Part shown: positions 1 through 11,099 of the stretch, one piece after another
Position numbering within the stretch: the first letter of the stretch is position 1
Layout of the letters: each line of letters opens with the position of its first letter
Assembly (NCBI RefSeq): GCF_021730395.1
Contig: NC_069373.1
Coordinates: 14,898,001 to 14,962,000 of the forward strand
Source of the DNA: Mercenaria mercenaria
Taxonomy: Eukaryota > Mollusca > Bivalvia > Venerida > Veneridae
Direction: 5' to 3'
Length of the DNA: 64,000 nt
The notes under the pieces: generated by a model
Seen by the model: the letters and a program-made list of their open reading frames with translations, nothing else
Database searches by the model: none
What the model was told of the DNA's origin: nothing
Translations under genes and position numbers: made by a program

Positions 1-79
1 AACCTACATTTTTCACCCTTCACAAATGCAGTTACAGTAATAGAAAAAATCAATTCTTGCTCATGTCCTTTTTGTTACA

Positions 80-134
80 GCAAACAACAACAAACAAGCT
101 GCGCCATCTGCCAGTAATAACAAAGCACAGTGTG
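80..134 (+). CDS. possible internal exon of an unidentified gene
   Basis: A pyrimidine-rich acceptor (TTTTTGTTACAG, ending at 79) precedes a 55-base stretch that ends at a donor-like GTGGTAAGAC. One frame is open and reads NNNKQAAPSASNNKAQC, a low-complexity Asn/Ala/Ser linker. Nothing in it identifies a family, and the neighbouring exons would lie left of the window. It could equally be chance splice-site look-alikes in intronic sequence. Confidence 0.2.
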
Positions 135-2660
135 GTAAGACTATTATACAAGCATATTTCATAAGTGTATGAAAAGCAATGAGCTATAAGTATTTTAAGT
201 TTTAAAAAAATACATTAATTTATGTTTCTACTATACTGTTGTCCCGAGTTAAATGTTGATCACTGGTTTCAGATTTGGCATTTCGATCAAATGCATTAAT
301 TTTAAACAACATTTCTCTCTCCTCATATACCTGTAATCAGAGACTTGGTTAGGGGCTTATTAAGGAACAACAGCCTTTATTTTACACAGAATGTCAAAAA
401 TCCCTTTTACAATATAAATATATTAAATATTGTCTCTTAAAATTCCCTCTATTTAAAGTAAAAATAGTTAAGTTTTTTTAGTGTGCATTCCTTTTCATTT
501 CAACAGAACTTCCATTTTTACATGCTGCAATAGGCCAAAAAAAAATAATTTGTGCGAATTAATTTATTGTCAATTGATCTTGGCTGCGAACTCAAAGCAG
601 AAAAAGGGAGGTAATAAAAACTTCGAAAATTTACATAATTATGATAAAAGTGTTGCTAAACATTAATTGTCAACATTATGTGTATCTTTCACAAATGTAT
701 ACAAACCCTATTCTTATATTACTATCATTCTTTATGCTAAGTATGTCTCTCATATATAAACCAGGCAATTAAAATGAATTTTAAAAACACTTCAAGTGAA
801 AATTAATGTATTATACATGTATATGGTGCAAATCATTAATGATATGAACAAATCCAATACTTGACCAAAATAAGATTGATCACCACTTGGAGAATACAAA
901 TTCATGTATGTATACATAGAGATCTTCACAAAGTTCTGCATTTCAACACAGTAAAATATCTGTAAAGGCAAACTGGAAAACAAAGTACAGTTATTAAAAG
1001 ATACTTAGAATTATGATAATTGTAGAAATTTACATAGTTCTGTTACTGGAATTCATGTCATTTTGATGAGATACAACTAGATCTTTTTTTTAAGAAACAG
1101 GGATCAAGTCAACTTGATGCCCAAGACATACTGTTAATTTCGCAGTTGACATTTGACCTTGACCTAGTTTTCTGAACAGCATAATATCATATCCTACCAA
1201 GTTTGAATAAAACTAAATGGGAATATTGTCAAGCCAGAAAAACTTATCAGAAAATTATTTTGAATGCAGGTCTCTTAAACTGACCAGGTGGTACTGTATA
1301 TGATTAATTCTCTCTATTATATATATCTTACGTCTACTTGCTTAACTATTCAACCCCTCACCCCTGCCCTAGTCAAAATAATTTGACATTTAAGATTGTT
1401 TTATATTTGTGACAGGCAATCTAGTTTCTAAACAAGTGGAGATATTACCCATATGCATAAGAAAAATAACTCAATATTTCCTAGGATCACATCAAATTAG
1501 ACTACCCCTGCCCCACCTCATCAATTGAATCGCCCAATGTGGACTTAAAGTAAGGATAAGTATGAGTTTAGGTAGAAATGCTTGTGTACTAATAAAATGT
1601 GCTTTCAGGAGAAGGCAAGAAAAATATTCAGTAGCACTGCCCTTTCTAGGCTCATACCTGTGGTTAGTACAATAAGAGTGAACCGTTTTTGAATACAACC
1701 CTTCATGATACTAGATACAGGCTCTGCCTGAACAAAACAAATAATTATCTCTAAAACAAACTAAGCCAACTACACATTACAAACATTATGTTTCCGTACA
1801 GGTAACGTTGGTATTACATAATTCAAATACATTATGTACATCATCCTAGTTATCCAAGGTGTTCTACTAATTCGGTCAACATCAGCAACCATTCATAAAC
1901 GTCCTATTTTCGCTTTGCATGGACCACGTGCATCATTTTTGAATGAAAACTCTAAAATCTATACTCGCGCAAAATGAAGATTACATGGCAACACTTGAAA
2001 GATGAAATTATATTATGTGAAAGTCGATCTGTGTCAATAATTGATAAACAATGAACTTACTGCTTCTCATTACATATGCAAGTTGTAAACAGGAAAATAT
2101 AAAAATAAAAACTGGAAACGATATGTTCTTTGTCATGCAAATACAAACATAAAATACAAGCAAGATCATCATTTGATATCAAAACAGGTCATTTGAATAA
2201 ACGCTTACCTTTTGGATATTGTTATATCTTGCCGCACTATCCGCATTGCTTGAAGTTATTAGCGGCGAAACATAGAAGACAAACAGCGAGACCGAATCAC
2301 TAATGTAAATAAACACATATTATTACGCAATAATGTTTATTATTCCTATATTACTTTGCATCGTGTAGTTAGTCTATAATTTCATTTAATATTCTTTGAA
2401 TGGGTATTTAAAAATCATATCGTATAATTTTCACTTAAAGATATAATCATTTGAAGGGAAAAAAAATAATATAAGGACTACTTTTTAGCAGACAACTTTG
2501 TTGTTTTTTCTTTGCGTTCTTCGGTTCAATTATCGTCACAGGCACCTGAGTGTAAAAAGTGTAAACAGATTTAAATTTACATTCAGTTCACCGCCTCTAT
2601 TCCATCTATCGGGTACTAAAAAGTAATTATATTACTTTCAGAAGAATCAAAGAAAGCACA
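135..2660. other. no recognisable gene; AT-rich unique sequence
   Basis: I see no coding pattern here. Open frames are short and of biased composition. A weak remnant of a receptor-half-site tandem array (TTTGACCTTGACCTAG near 1150-1165) lies at about 1085-1300. A splice-donor-like CTTACC on the plus strand at about 2207, read on the minus strand, could end an untranslated first exon of a minus-strand gene, but nothing confirms it. Confidence 0.4.
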
Positions 2661-2750
2661 AGGAATTTTGTGGCATGTCAAACGTTGCTAAATTATATAA
2701 TATTATGTATGTTATTATCATTGTATGTTTGTTATTATCAATGTCCTGTC

Positions 2751-3415
2751 ATTCATATTCTAAAATTTGCTATTGTTATTGTATATGTCGTTATTCTTAT
2801 GGTATGTTCGATATTCTTATGGTAAATTCTATGTTTCGTTATTGTTATTGTATCTTTGATATTGTTATTCAATGTCGTGTCATTCATATTCTAAGTCTTA
2901 CCATTGTTATTGTATATGTCGTTATTCTTATTGTATGTTCAATATTCTTATGGTAAAAGTCATTATTGTTATTCTATATGTCGTTATTCTTATTGTATGT
3001 TTGATATTCTTATTGTAAAAGACGTTATTGTTGTTGTATATTCATTATTGCTTTTGTAAGCTTGATATTCTTATTGTATGTGCAATTTCCCGCGATATAA
3101 ATAGCACAGCGACGCTACTGTATACAAAAACAATCACATAACATAGAATAAGAATGACACATTTTGTAAATAGAATCGTCATGCAGATATTGAACAACAA
3201 TGATGGCTTTTGCCATAAGAATATTGAACATACAATAAGAATAACGACATATACAATAACAATGGTAATACTTAGAATATGAATGACACGACATTGAATA
3301 ACAATACCAAAGATACAATAACAATAACGAAACATAGAATTTACCATAAGAATATCGAACATACCATAAGAATAACGACATATACAATAACAATAGCAAA
3401 TCTTAGAATATGAAT
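2751..3415. repeat. large imperfect inverted repeat (hairpin) of TTATTG/TTATTC-rich sequence
   Basis: The left arm (about 2751-2966) and right arm (about 3197-3415) are reverse complements over roughly 215 bases with few mismatches; for example ATTCATATTCTAA at 2751 is matched by TTAGAATATGAAT ending at 3415. The spacer of about 230 bases holds more of the same short units (TATGTCGTTATTCTTATTGT). The arms themselves are built of degenerate tandem units. Transcription through it would give a long double-stranded hairpin RNA. Open frames on both strands here (2675-2956 plus, 3045-3399 minus) are by-products of the stop-poor repeat and I do not call them genes. Confidence 0.85.
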
Positions 3416-3568
3416 ACGCTATGTTATTTTAACAAGAATTTAAACACAACCCTCCTAAAATAAATAGTCAAAGTCAGTGGGGACCGCTAAAATGGAAACT
3501 ACCCCTTTCAGGGTAACGATCTCGTGCACAAAAAGGAGACATTTTTTTTGCGCTTGACTAGATCACAA

Positions 3569-5265
3569 CCCTTAGCGCAGAAATCGCAAACATGAATACG
3601 TTCATTCTACAGATAGAGGAGCAACTTGGACAGCAAAAATGTCCACACATCTGATGTTCCCAAATATAATCAGATTTGGTTTTATTTAGTTGTTTCATGC
3701 CTTTGGAGTACACATATCAAATATTTTAGTTAACTATCGACAATTTTTCGTTATTTCATTGATTTTACCGAGATAGCCGTAAATCAGCGACAGATACGTT
3801 ACAGTGCGAATTTTCATACAAAAAAAATATTTTAATATAACACATAACAGTATTTGTGTCCGTTGTTTACATGTTCAGACTAAAAACTCTTTATAGTTTT
3901 ATAAGAAATGAAGTTATTTATATATTATGATCGAAGAAATAAATCAAATTGCATGGAAAAACAAACGTAATTTACACAAATATCAGTTGTCATAAAACGC
4001 ACTTCATATTGGATTATGAAATAAGATCTGTATCATCATGTATGTTAACGTACTAGAACTGATGAGGGAAACATACTATATGAACAATATAACTATTGGT
4101 TCTTAGATATATCCGAAAATACAGTCTTTTTGGTGAAAATAGTCTACCCATTTCGTATAAACGTATCTGTCGCATTTTTAAATTGCTTAATTGGCGTTAC
4201 ATTTGCTTTATATTTCATATATTTTGATATGATTCTATTTGAAAATAAAGAAATATAACATAAAATGTTCATGTTTTGTATAGAAAAACTTTAATTTGAA
4301 CATCTAACATACAAAATAGAAATTGTAACGTATCTGTTTTATTCAATATTTATGATGTCTTATTAATTCCAGATATCAATAATAAAATCGTAATCAACTA
4401 TTTTCTAAAACTTTCAGTTAAGGTGATGATTATTCAAACAATTCAAACATTTTTACACTTTTATAGCACAGTCGTATAACGTATCTGTCGTTTGTAACGT
4501 ATCTGTTTTTAATATGTTTTCTCAAGTGAAAAAATATGAAATCTTGACTAAAAGATAAATACTTTAACTCGGATACAAAGTTAAACACATGTTCTACTAC
4601 ACTGTCCAGTAACATTTCTAGATAAATGCAATATAAATGTATGCTGAATGAAACACTTCGTAACGTATCTGTTAAAAACAAATTGAAACACAGTGGCAGT
4701 TGAACATCATCTTATTCTATTTTCTACAATATGTTTATTTCGTTAATAAATAAATGTTATTTTGATAATCATATCATTAAACATTCAAACTGTCAATAGT
4801 CGTTCCGGAACATGCATTACGCACCTGAGTATTTGAAGTGAATAGATGTTGTAACGTATCTGTTGTCCAAATTGTCGACATAAAAGGTATGCGATCAATA
4901 TACACATGATTGACACATATTGAAAAAGGCGATATTTTATTCAAGATATATATCATTAACTAATCATTTCAGCATAACAGTTTAGTAATTGTCCCGATAT
5001 TTAAATTTCAGTACCATGAAATTTAATTTAACCCTAGGTCGTCGACATAGATTTTTGACCTAATGTGCATGTGTTTAACGTCTGATTTCGAAAATTAGTT
5101 ATCTCTAGTGGACATTTCAGTGCGATTTTAGACAGTATAAAACATGCCTCCTTCATTTTGAAAGCAAAATAATGATAATACCAAAAAGCACAAAAAGTTT
5201 AACTGTGCAGACATCTTTAAATTGGAGTTGCTCCTCTATCTGTAGAATGGACGAATAATGCGGGT
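3569..5265. mobile_element. non-autonomous TIR-bounded DNA element, about 1.7 kb, family unknown
   Basis: CATTCTACAGATAGAGGAGC at 3603 recurs as its reverse complement ending near 5250 (AGTTGCTCCTCTATCTGTAG). About 27 of 30 bases match between the arms. A weaker outer match (CCCTTA at 3569 and TTAAGGG near 5265) may mark the true ends. No transposase frame is visible inside, so it would depend on a partner element. The interior carries seven copies of one 12-base motif, described separately. No clear target duplication could be fixed by eye. Confidence 0.55.
3791..4862. repeat. seven dispersed copies of GTAACGTATCTG
   Basis: Copies lie at 3791-3802 (reverse orientation), about 4159-4170, 4325-4336, 4477-4488, 4494-4505, 4660-4671 and 4851-4862. 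Some extend to CTGTCG. The bases between copies are unrelated and the spacing is irregular (17 to 370 bases), so this is not a tandem array. All copies sit inside the TIR-bounded element, and the TIR contains the related CTATCTGT. Such clusters can be transposase or host-factor binding sites; that reading is inference. Confidence 0.8.
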
Positions 5266-5683
5266 TAAGGGAAGTAACTCTACTATCGCTAGAATCGAAA
5301 TTTTGAACCGTATTGTAAAACAACATCAACATCATGTTACCACCAGAAATAGCAAATTTCGGCACACGAGCAAGGATGTGATGATTTATTTCTGTTTAAA
5401 AGGTATCGACTAGTTGAGTTCTATATGAAGACTACATTTCATTTTGCAGTATTCTATCAATCTGAGAGGTTTTGAATGGCAAGTCACTGCTGTGGTAGAC
5501 GGACAATTTATAATTCGGATGGTGGGCGTCCTAAACAGAAATTATGAGTTGTCAAAGATACATAACTGCTCACATCTTGCAGCTAGAACCTGGTTTCTAC
5601 ATTACTTTTTTTTTAATTCTGATCAAAGAATTTGAAATATAATAATTCACAGATATAATGATTACTGGGCGAAATATATTTAA

Positions 5684-7676
5684 GGAAGTGTCTAGCCGTC
5701 CGGTAACCGGATGCCTAGCCTGCATTCTAGCCGTCCATTTACCGGACGGCTAGCAAATCCTTAGGGGATTTTCTAGCCCTCCGGTAATTGATTTCTTAAT
5801 GAATAAGTAATGATTTTATATAGTTTTAAATGTTATTTATTTAAGATATCAATGCTTATCTGATTTTTCAGTCGATAAAACGAATGAGATCATGTTTGTA
5901 TAATAATCCGTTGATATTCTATTTTTAGAAATGAAAAAACATTGATCGCCGAATGTCCATGTTATTTTGTAAAATTTTTAGTGATGTTTTTCTAACGGCC
6001 TAAACTTTAATTTTTAAAACACAAATTTATATGGCAATGGCTACGATAACGGTACCGTAATCCTAGCCTCCTAAGGCAGGCATGAAAATTAAATGAAATA
6101 AGTAAGTTTACAACATCATTTATGCATGTCCTAACATATACTTTATGCCTCTTAAAATACTTCCGTAATCCTAGCCTATCCTCATAGGGTTGTCTAGGAA
6201 TACGGAACTTCCGTAATCCTAGAACCGGAGGCTAGGATTACGGTACCGTAATCGTAGCCACTGCCAATTTATATACTGGTTGGGAACCATTTTCTGGACA
6301 CATTTTAATATTTCGGCTCCATTATTCCCTAAAAAAAGTATTTGACATAAATGAAGCCCACACTGCACAAACTTCAGCTCCTGTCGCATCCAATGTTGTA
6401 ATCAGCATCGCATTGTGACATAAAATTTTGGTTCCATAGGGCCTCAAATGGGGTCACTAAAAGAAGTTATTTTCCCCGTCAGGTAAACAAGTTTCCGGAC
6501 AAATATTTTGACAGTGTTTTGCAGTCAATTTGATATCAAAATAAGTAATTAAACTATTTCTACACATTTATCATTCATCTCTTCAAAATTGCACTTGAAA
6601 CATATCCCGACTTTCAGTAGCAGCTACGAAAGCAAACCGAGGTTGACTATAAAAAAACTCGAATTTCGTCTAACACGAATTCTTGATAATTCCAATAAAT
6701 ATAGAATAAAATTAGTGCGAAAATCGACAGCCCTGCATCCTAAGTAACTTTTACTGTGAAACTTAAAGTAGAACATGTTATCAGCAGACAATCATTATGT
6801 AGTTTAATTATTTCTTCCCCACTTGATACATCGGCTAGTGTGAACTACTGCGCATGCGCAATTCTATCTTCATGCCCCGTTACGACCGAATGTTGTTTTG
6901 TAAACGCAGATGAGTTAACACCAAAACCCAAACATTATACAGCCTTGTAATATAGTGGTTTGTTGTAGACATGAAGAACAAACAGCTTAATGATCTAGAT
7001 GAAACAATTACATGAATAACAACGAAATTACGCGGATATTACATGTGTCCGGAAACTGGTCCTGTCCGGAAAATAGTTCCCAACCAGTATATTTTTTGAA
7101 GAATGGAAACCATATGAAACATGCAAGCAATTCATTAATTAATTTTGACTATAATTTTGAAATAAAATGGATTAATTATGAATGCTTAACTACTGTTTTT
7201 CTAAAAGTTTTGAACATCACACTGCCGCTATTGAAATTAAATGTCATTTAAAACAGTTATTCATCAAAAAAATATTTGAATACTAAAATATGAAAATTGT
7301 AAGTATTTAAAAACTGTTTTAATTTTGAAAATCCAGTGAAAAAGTTGTTAAAATTTAAAAATTCTGATCCCATAAAAGCCACCAGATGAACAGATTTTAA
7401 TGAGTGACGTCACAGCGATTTCGCCATTATTGATTTAGGCAAACTTTAGTTTTATCGATTGAATAAGGCAGTGATTTATTGTTGTAAATCTTTAGTATGT
7501 ATTCACACAAAATTTTGTTTGCAGATAAGTATCGATATCTTAAGTAAATAACATTAAAACTATATAAAATCGTTACTTATTCATTAGGAAATCTATTACC
7601 GGACGGCTAGAAAGTCCCCTGAGAATTTGCTAGCACGCAGGCTAGGCGTCCGGTTACCGGACGGCTAGACACTTCC
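5684..7676. mobile_element. Mutator-like (MULE-type) non-autonomous element with long TIRs and 9-bp target duplication
   Basis: The element starts GGAAGTGTCTAGCCGTCCGG and ends with its exact reverse complement. Both ends are flanked by the same 9 bases, TATATTTAA (5675-5683 and 7677-7685). The inverted arms stay alike for about 190 bases, with further matching patches such as TATACTGGTTGGGAAC near 6273 and 7080. A 9-bp duplication with long TIRs is the hallmark of Mutator-like elements. The interior shows no transposase. The arm ends are rich in self-complementary CCGGTAACCGG blocks. It was later hit by the 233-base element at 6033-6265. The flanks look like the 5' part of the LINE that continues at 7686. 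Confidence 0.8.
6033..6265. mobile_element. short palindromic MITE nested in the MULE-type element, 9-bp target duplication
   Basis: It is bounded by GGCAATGGCTACGATAACGG and the near-complement ending CCACTGCC. It is flanked by AATTTATAT at 6024-6032 and 6266-6274, a perfect 9-bp target duplication. The termini carry the palindromic block GGTACCGTAATCCTAGCC. It belongs to the same family as the longer element at 46602-47353, whose ends it matches closely. Removing it restores the continuity of the host element's arm. Confidence 0.85.
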
Positions 7677-7685
7677 TATATTTAA

Positions 7686-10600
7686 AGTCGGCGAGACATC
7701 TAATAATGTAAATAAGGAAGATGATTTATCTTTATTAAAAATTGTATATGCTAATCTTGACAGTGGACTTTGTAACAAGAAAGAGGAGATTTTAACTCCT
7801 TTTAAAATGAAAAAGATCCTGATATAATGATTTCTAATGAGATCTTGCCAAAAAAGAAACGTAAGAAAAAAAGACTTACTCTCTTAGATTTTGCTATTGA
7901 GGGATATGACTTTGTAATTAAATCCCTGACAACAGGGTGTGGTGTAATTATATATTTTAAAACTTGTTTATGTGCTCAATCGATAGACATTCTTAATGAT
8001 TTTCATTTTGATGAAGCAATTTGGATCTGCATTAATCTGAAAGGTAGTGACACTCTACTGTTGAGGAATATTTATCGTAGTCCATCTTCTAGTTTAGAAA
8101 ACAGTAATTTATTACATGGGCTTATAAGTAAAGCAGTACAGTGTAAGGACACCCATTTTTAGCTCGACTATTCGAAGAATAAGTAGAGCTATCCTACTCA
8201 CCACGGCGTCGGGGTCGGCGTCGGTGTCGGCGTCGGCGTCACACCCTGGTTAAGTTTTTCGTACCAGTCCACATTTTGACAAAGTCTTTTGAGATAAAGC
8301 TTTGCAACTTTCAACACTTGTTTACCATCACCATGTCCAGTTATAGGCAAGAGTACATAACTCTGTCAAGCATTTTGACTGAATTATGGCCCCTTTTGAC
8401 TTAGAAATCTTGGTTAAGTTTTTCGTACCAGTTCATATTTTGACAAAGTCTTTTGAGATAAAGCTTTGAAACTTTCAACACTTGTTTACCATCACCATGT
8501 CCAGTTGTAGGCAAGAGTACATAACTCCATCAAGCATTTTGGTTGAATTATTGCCCCTTTTTGACTTAGAAATCTTGGTTAAGTTTTTCGTACCAGTCCA
8601 CATTTTGACAAAGTCTTTTGAGATAAAGCTTTGAAACTTTCAACACTTGTTTACCATCACAATGTCCAGTTGTAGGCAAGAGTACATAACTCCATCAAGC
8701 ATTTTGACTAAATTATGGCCCCTTTTGACTTAGAAATCTTGGTTAAGTTTTTCGTTCCAGTTTATATTTTGTGTAAAGTGTTTGACATATGGCTTTGAAA
8801 CTTTTATATCTTGTTCAGTATAATAGTCTCTATCAATAGGCAAGAGTACGTAACTCTCTCATCTTTTTTGGCTGAATTATGGCCCTTTTTGAACTTGGAA
8901 ATTGGTTCTGTTTTGTGTATGTCCATGCTTTGTCAAGACTATTTGACATATGGCTTTTAAACTTTAAACACTTGTTTATCATTATGATTTCCATCTGTAG
9001 GCAAGAGTACATAACTCTGACAACTATTTTGACTGAATTATGGCCCTTTTTGGACTTTGAAATTTGTTCAGTTTTTCTTACAAGTCAGCGTTTTGTCAAA
9101 ACTATTTGAACTGTGGCTTTGAAACTTTTAACACTAGTTTATCAACATGATTTCCATCTGTAGGCAAGAGTACATAACTCTGTCAACTATTTTGACTGAA
9201 TTATGGCCCTTTTTGGACTTGGAAATTAGTTAAATTTTTCATATAAGTCCATGTTTTTCCTAGCATATAACTTAACATATTTGCCATCATGGTCACACAT
9301 TGCCATTTAGTGCAAGACTAATCGAAATCCACAAATACAGGAACATTTTTTGTTTAATTCTTTTTTTTGTTTAGTCTGAAAATCTATGGAAATATTTTGA
9401 CCCCATTCTTCAATCAATTCTTCGAATAGTCGAGCGCGCTGTCATCCGACAGCTCTTGTGTGTTAACTGGTGATTTCAGTTATGGAAGTATTGATTGGGA
9501 GGCTTTGCAGTCAAATGACTCTGTTGACTACATCACTTCACACTTTATAGAGTGCATTAAAGGATAACTTTTTATATCAGCATGTGATGGAGAACACTAG
9601 ACATAGACAGGGCCAATCACCGTCGAGGTTGGATTTTATATTTACTAATGAGCGTGATATGCTTAACGATCTAGAGTATCTTCCACTGATAGGTGCTAGT
9701 GACCACGCGTGTCTCTGTTTTAACTTCACATGTTATGTATCAAGAAAGGTCCAAAGTGAACCAAGATTTAACTTCTATAAGGGAAATTACGCCTCTGTGA
9801 GGCAGGAACTCGCAAATTTTAACTGGGACAGTATTGAGTCCGATGTTATAAACACTTTCTGAGGTAATTTCACATCTGTATTAAACAATTGTGTCAATGC
9901 GAACATTCCTAAAGTAAATCCTTCAAAAAAAAAACCAAAGAAAAAACCATGGGTCGATAAGGAAGCACTAACTGCTATTCAGGCAAAAAAGAAGGTTTGG
10001 AAGCAATATCGTATGTGTCAAACAAAACAAAACTATCAAACGTACGCTGCTAAAAGAAATCAAGCAACGAAGATTTGTCGTCAATCAAAGTTAAATTTCG
10101 AACGTCATCTTGCAAAGAACATTAAATCTGATAGCAAATCTTTTTGGAATTATGTCTGTTCACAGTCATCATAGTGGTGTATAAGCGACTTGAGAACAGA
10201 GGAAGGATCATTATCAACTTCTGATTGACAGAAGGCAGAACTTTTGAACTCGTTTTTTTTCAAGTATTTTTACAGATTAGGATTTGGATGATGTTCCAGA
10301 ACTTGAAGATAGGGGGTTCATTGGTCTGTTAATTAGTATTAATATAAATGCATCGCTTGTAATGAAGAAACTAAACGCTTTAAAAACCATAAATCTCCAG
10401 GCGTGGATCAAATTCACCCTTTGTTTTTGAAGGAATGTAGTACTGAGATTAGCGACATTGTTTCCAAGCTTTTTACAACTTCTTTAGAGACTGGGGTTTT
10501 ACGAGATACATGGAAAAAGGCTCCAATAACACCAGTTTTTAAGAAGGGGGATAAACACGTATGTGCGAATTACAGACCAATGAACTTAACAGTTACATGT

Positions 10601-10798
10601 ATATTATGTAAAGTTCTGGAATCGTTTGTTTGTGATGCCGTTATGAAACATATGGAAACCTTTGATCTTTTTACAAAACAACAACACGGTTTCAGGTCAA
10701 ACAGGTCTTGTGTTACCGTAATTACAAAATTTCGTAAGAATAGTAAAGTATGCATTTCTAATAGGTATCTAAGTGTAATGGATCATTTTGAGTTTTAA
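7686..10798 (+). mobile_element. LINE fragment (jockey/CR1-like), endonuclease plus start of reverse transcriptase, interrupted
   Basis: Two blocks belong to one element: 7686-8159 and 9460-10798. The first encodes the N-terminal part of an apurinic-type endonuclease (frame 7827-8159). The second continues with VLTGDFSYGSIDW, then RLDFIFTNERD and GASDHACL, the conserved catalytic SDH motif of this endonuclease class. From 10403 there is the reverse-transcriptase start, with PVFKKGD, NYRP and QHGFRSNRSC. The polymerase core with its FADD box is missing after about 10780, so it is truncated on the 3' side, which is unusual for LINEs. Several frame changes and stops show that it is dead. The gap at 8160-9459 is a later insertion. 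Confidence 0.85.
8160..9459 (+). mobile_element. HINE/pearl-like tandem-repeat element, family A, inserted in the LINE
   Basis: It starts TAGCTCGACTATTCGAAGAA. Near its end is the inverse (TTCTTCGAATAGTCGAGC), followed by the hairpin GCTGTCATCCGACAGC and then TCTTGT. In between are about six units of roughly 160 bases, each with AAGTTTTTCGTACCAG, CTTTGAAACTTTCAACAC and GAATTATGGCCCCTTTT. The LINE reading frame is interrupted exactly between ACCCATTTT and GTGTTAAC, so the insertion site is known to the base, in a T-run. One inverted repeat at the 5' end, its partner inside the 3' end, a terminal hairpin and a central array match non-autonomous Helentrons. Confidence 0.75.
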
Positions 10799-10856
10799 AC
10801 AAGTATTTTGTAGAAATACGAAAAATATAAAAGTGTGATAAATTGTTGTTTTACAG

Positions 10857-10948
10857 GGAGCAACAATGTCATACAATGTTGACATCATTCTTGTTTTCTG
10901 TTAAGCATGCATATTGGTGCTGAGTGAACTGTGACAACAATTACAGCA
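10857..10948 (+). promoter_or_regulatory. SAMTOR 5' untranslated segment with a 12-codon upstream ORF
   Basis: A good acceptor (TTGTTGTTTTACAG, ending at 10856) suggests that the exon holding the SAMTOR start begins at 10857, with a non-coding first exon further upstream that I could not locate. In this leader an upstream ATG at 10866 opens a 12-codon frame that stops at 10904, 44 bases before the SAMTOR start. This could lower translation of the main frame. The acceptor call is inference; transcription could also start nearby. Confidence 0.35.
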
Positions 10949-11099
10949 ATGACCGATTCAGCAAGTACAGTAGGGAGTTTGAGTGAGAAATCTTCAGAAG
11001 AAAGACCTGACAGAGCAAGCCACGAGGAACATCTTCGTCTCGCCGGTATTGTTAAAGGTGTTCATGCAGATCTACGCAAAAAGTACAAGAGAAGCACAG
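10949..11099 (+). CDS. SAMTOR: SAMTOR coding exon 1
   Basis: It encodes residues 1-50 plus the first base of codon 51. The ATG at 10949 is the first in this frame that leads into conserved sequence; the open frame reaches back to 10931 only through a GTG. The first 28 residues are polar and poorly conserved, and conservation starts at HLRLAGIVKGVHADLRKKYK. The donor is ACAG|GTACCT. A tandem-repeat element begins only about 60 bases into the intron. Confidence 0.88.

Noticed and set aside
2190-2300. A minus-strand first exon ending in a donor at about 2207 (CCAAAAG followed by GTAAGC)
   Set aside because: It has only a donor-like site and a short open stretch (MRIVRQDITISK); no further exon could be linked within the window.
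2675-3399. Ile/Val/Cys/Tyr-rich open frames that could be read as small membrane proteins
   Set aside because: They lie within the TTATTG hairpin, occur in mirror-image on both strands, and simply translate the simple-like repeat.
7827-8162. An independent host gene of 111 codons with a basic KKKRKKKR stretch
   Set aside because: It reads in continuity with the LINE endonuclease that resumes after the inserted element; the stop comes from the insertion.
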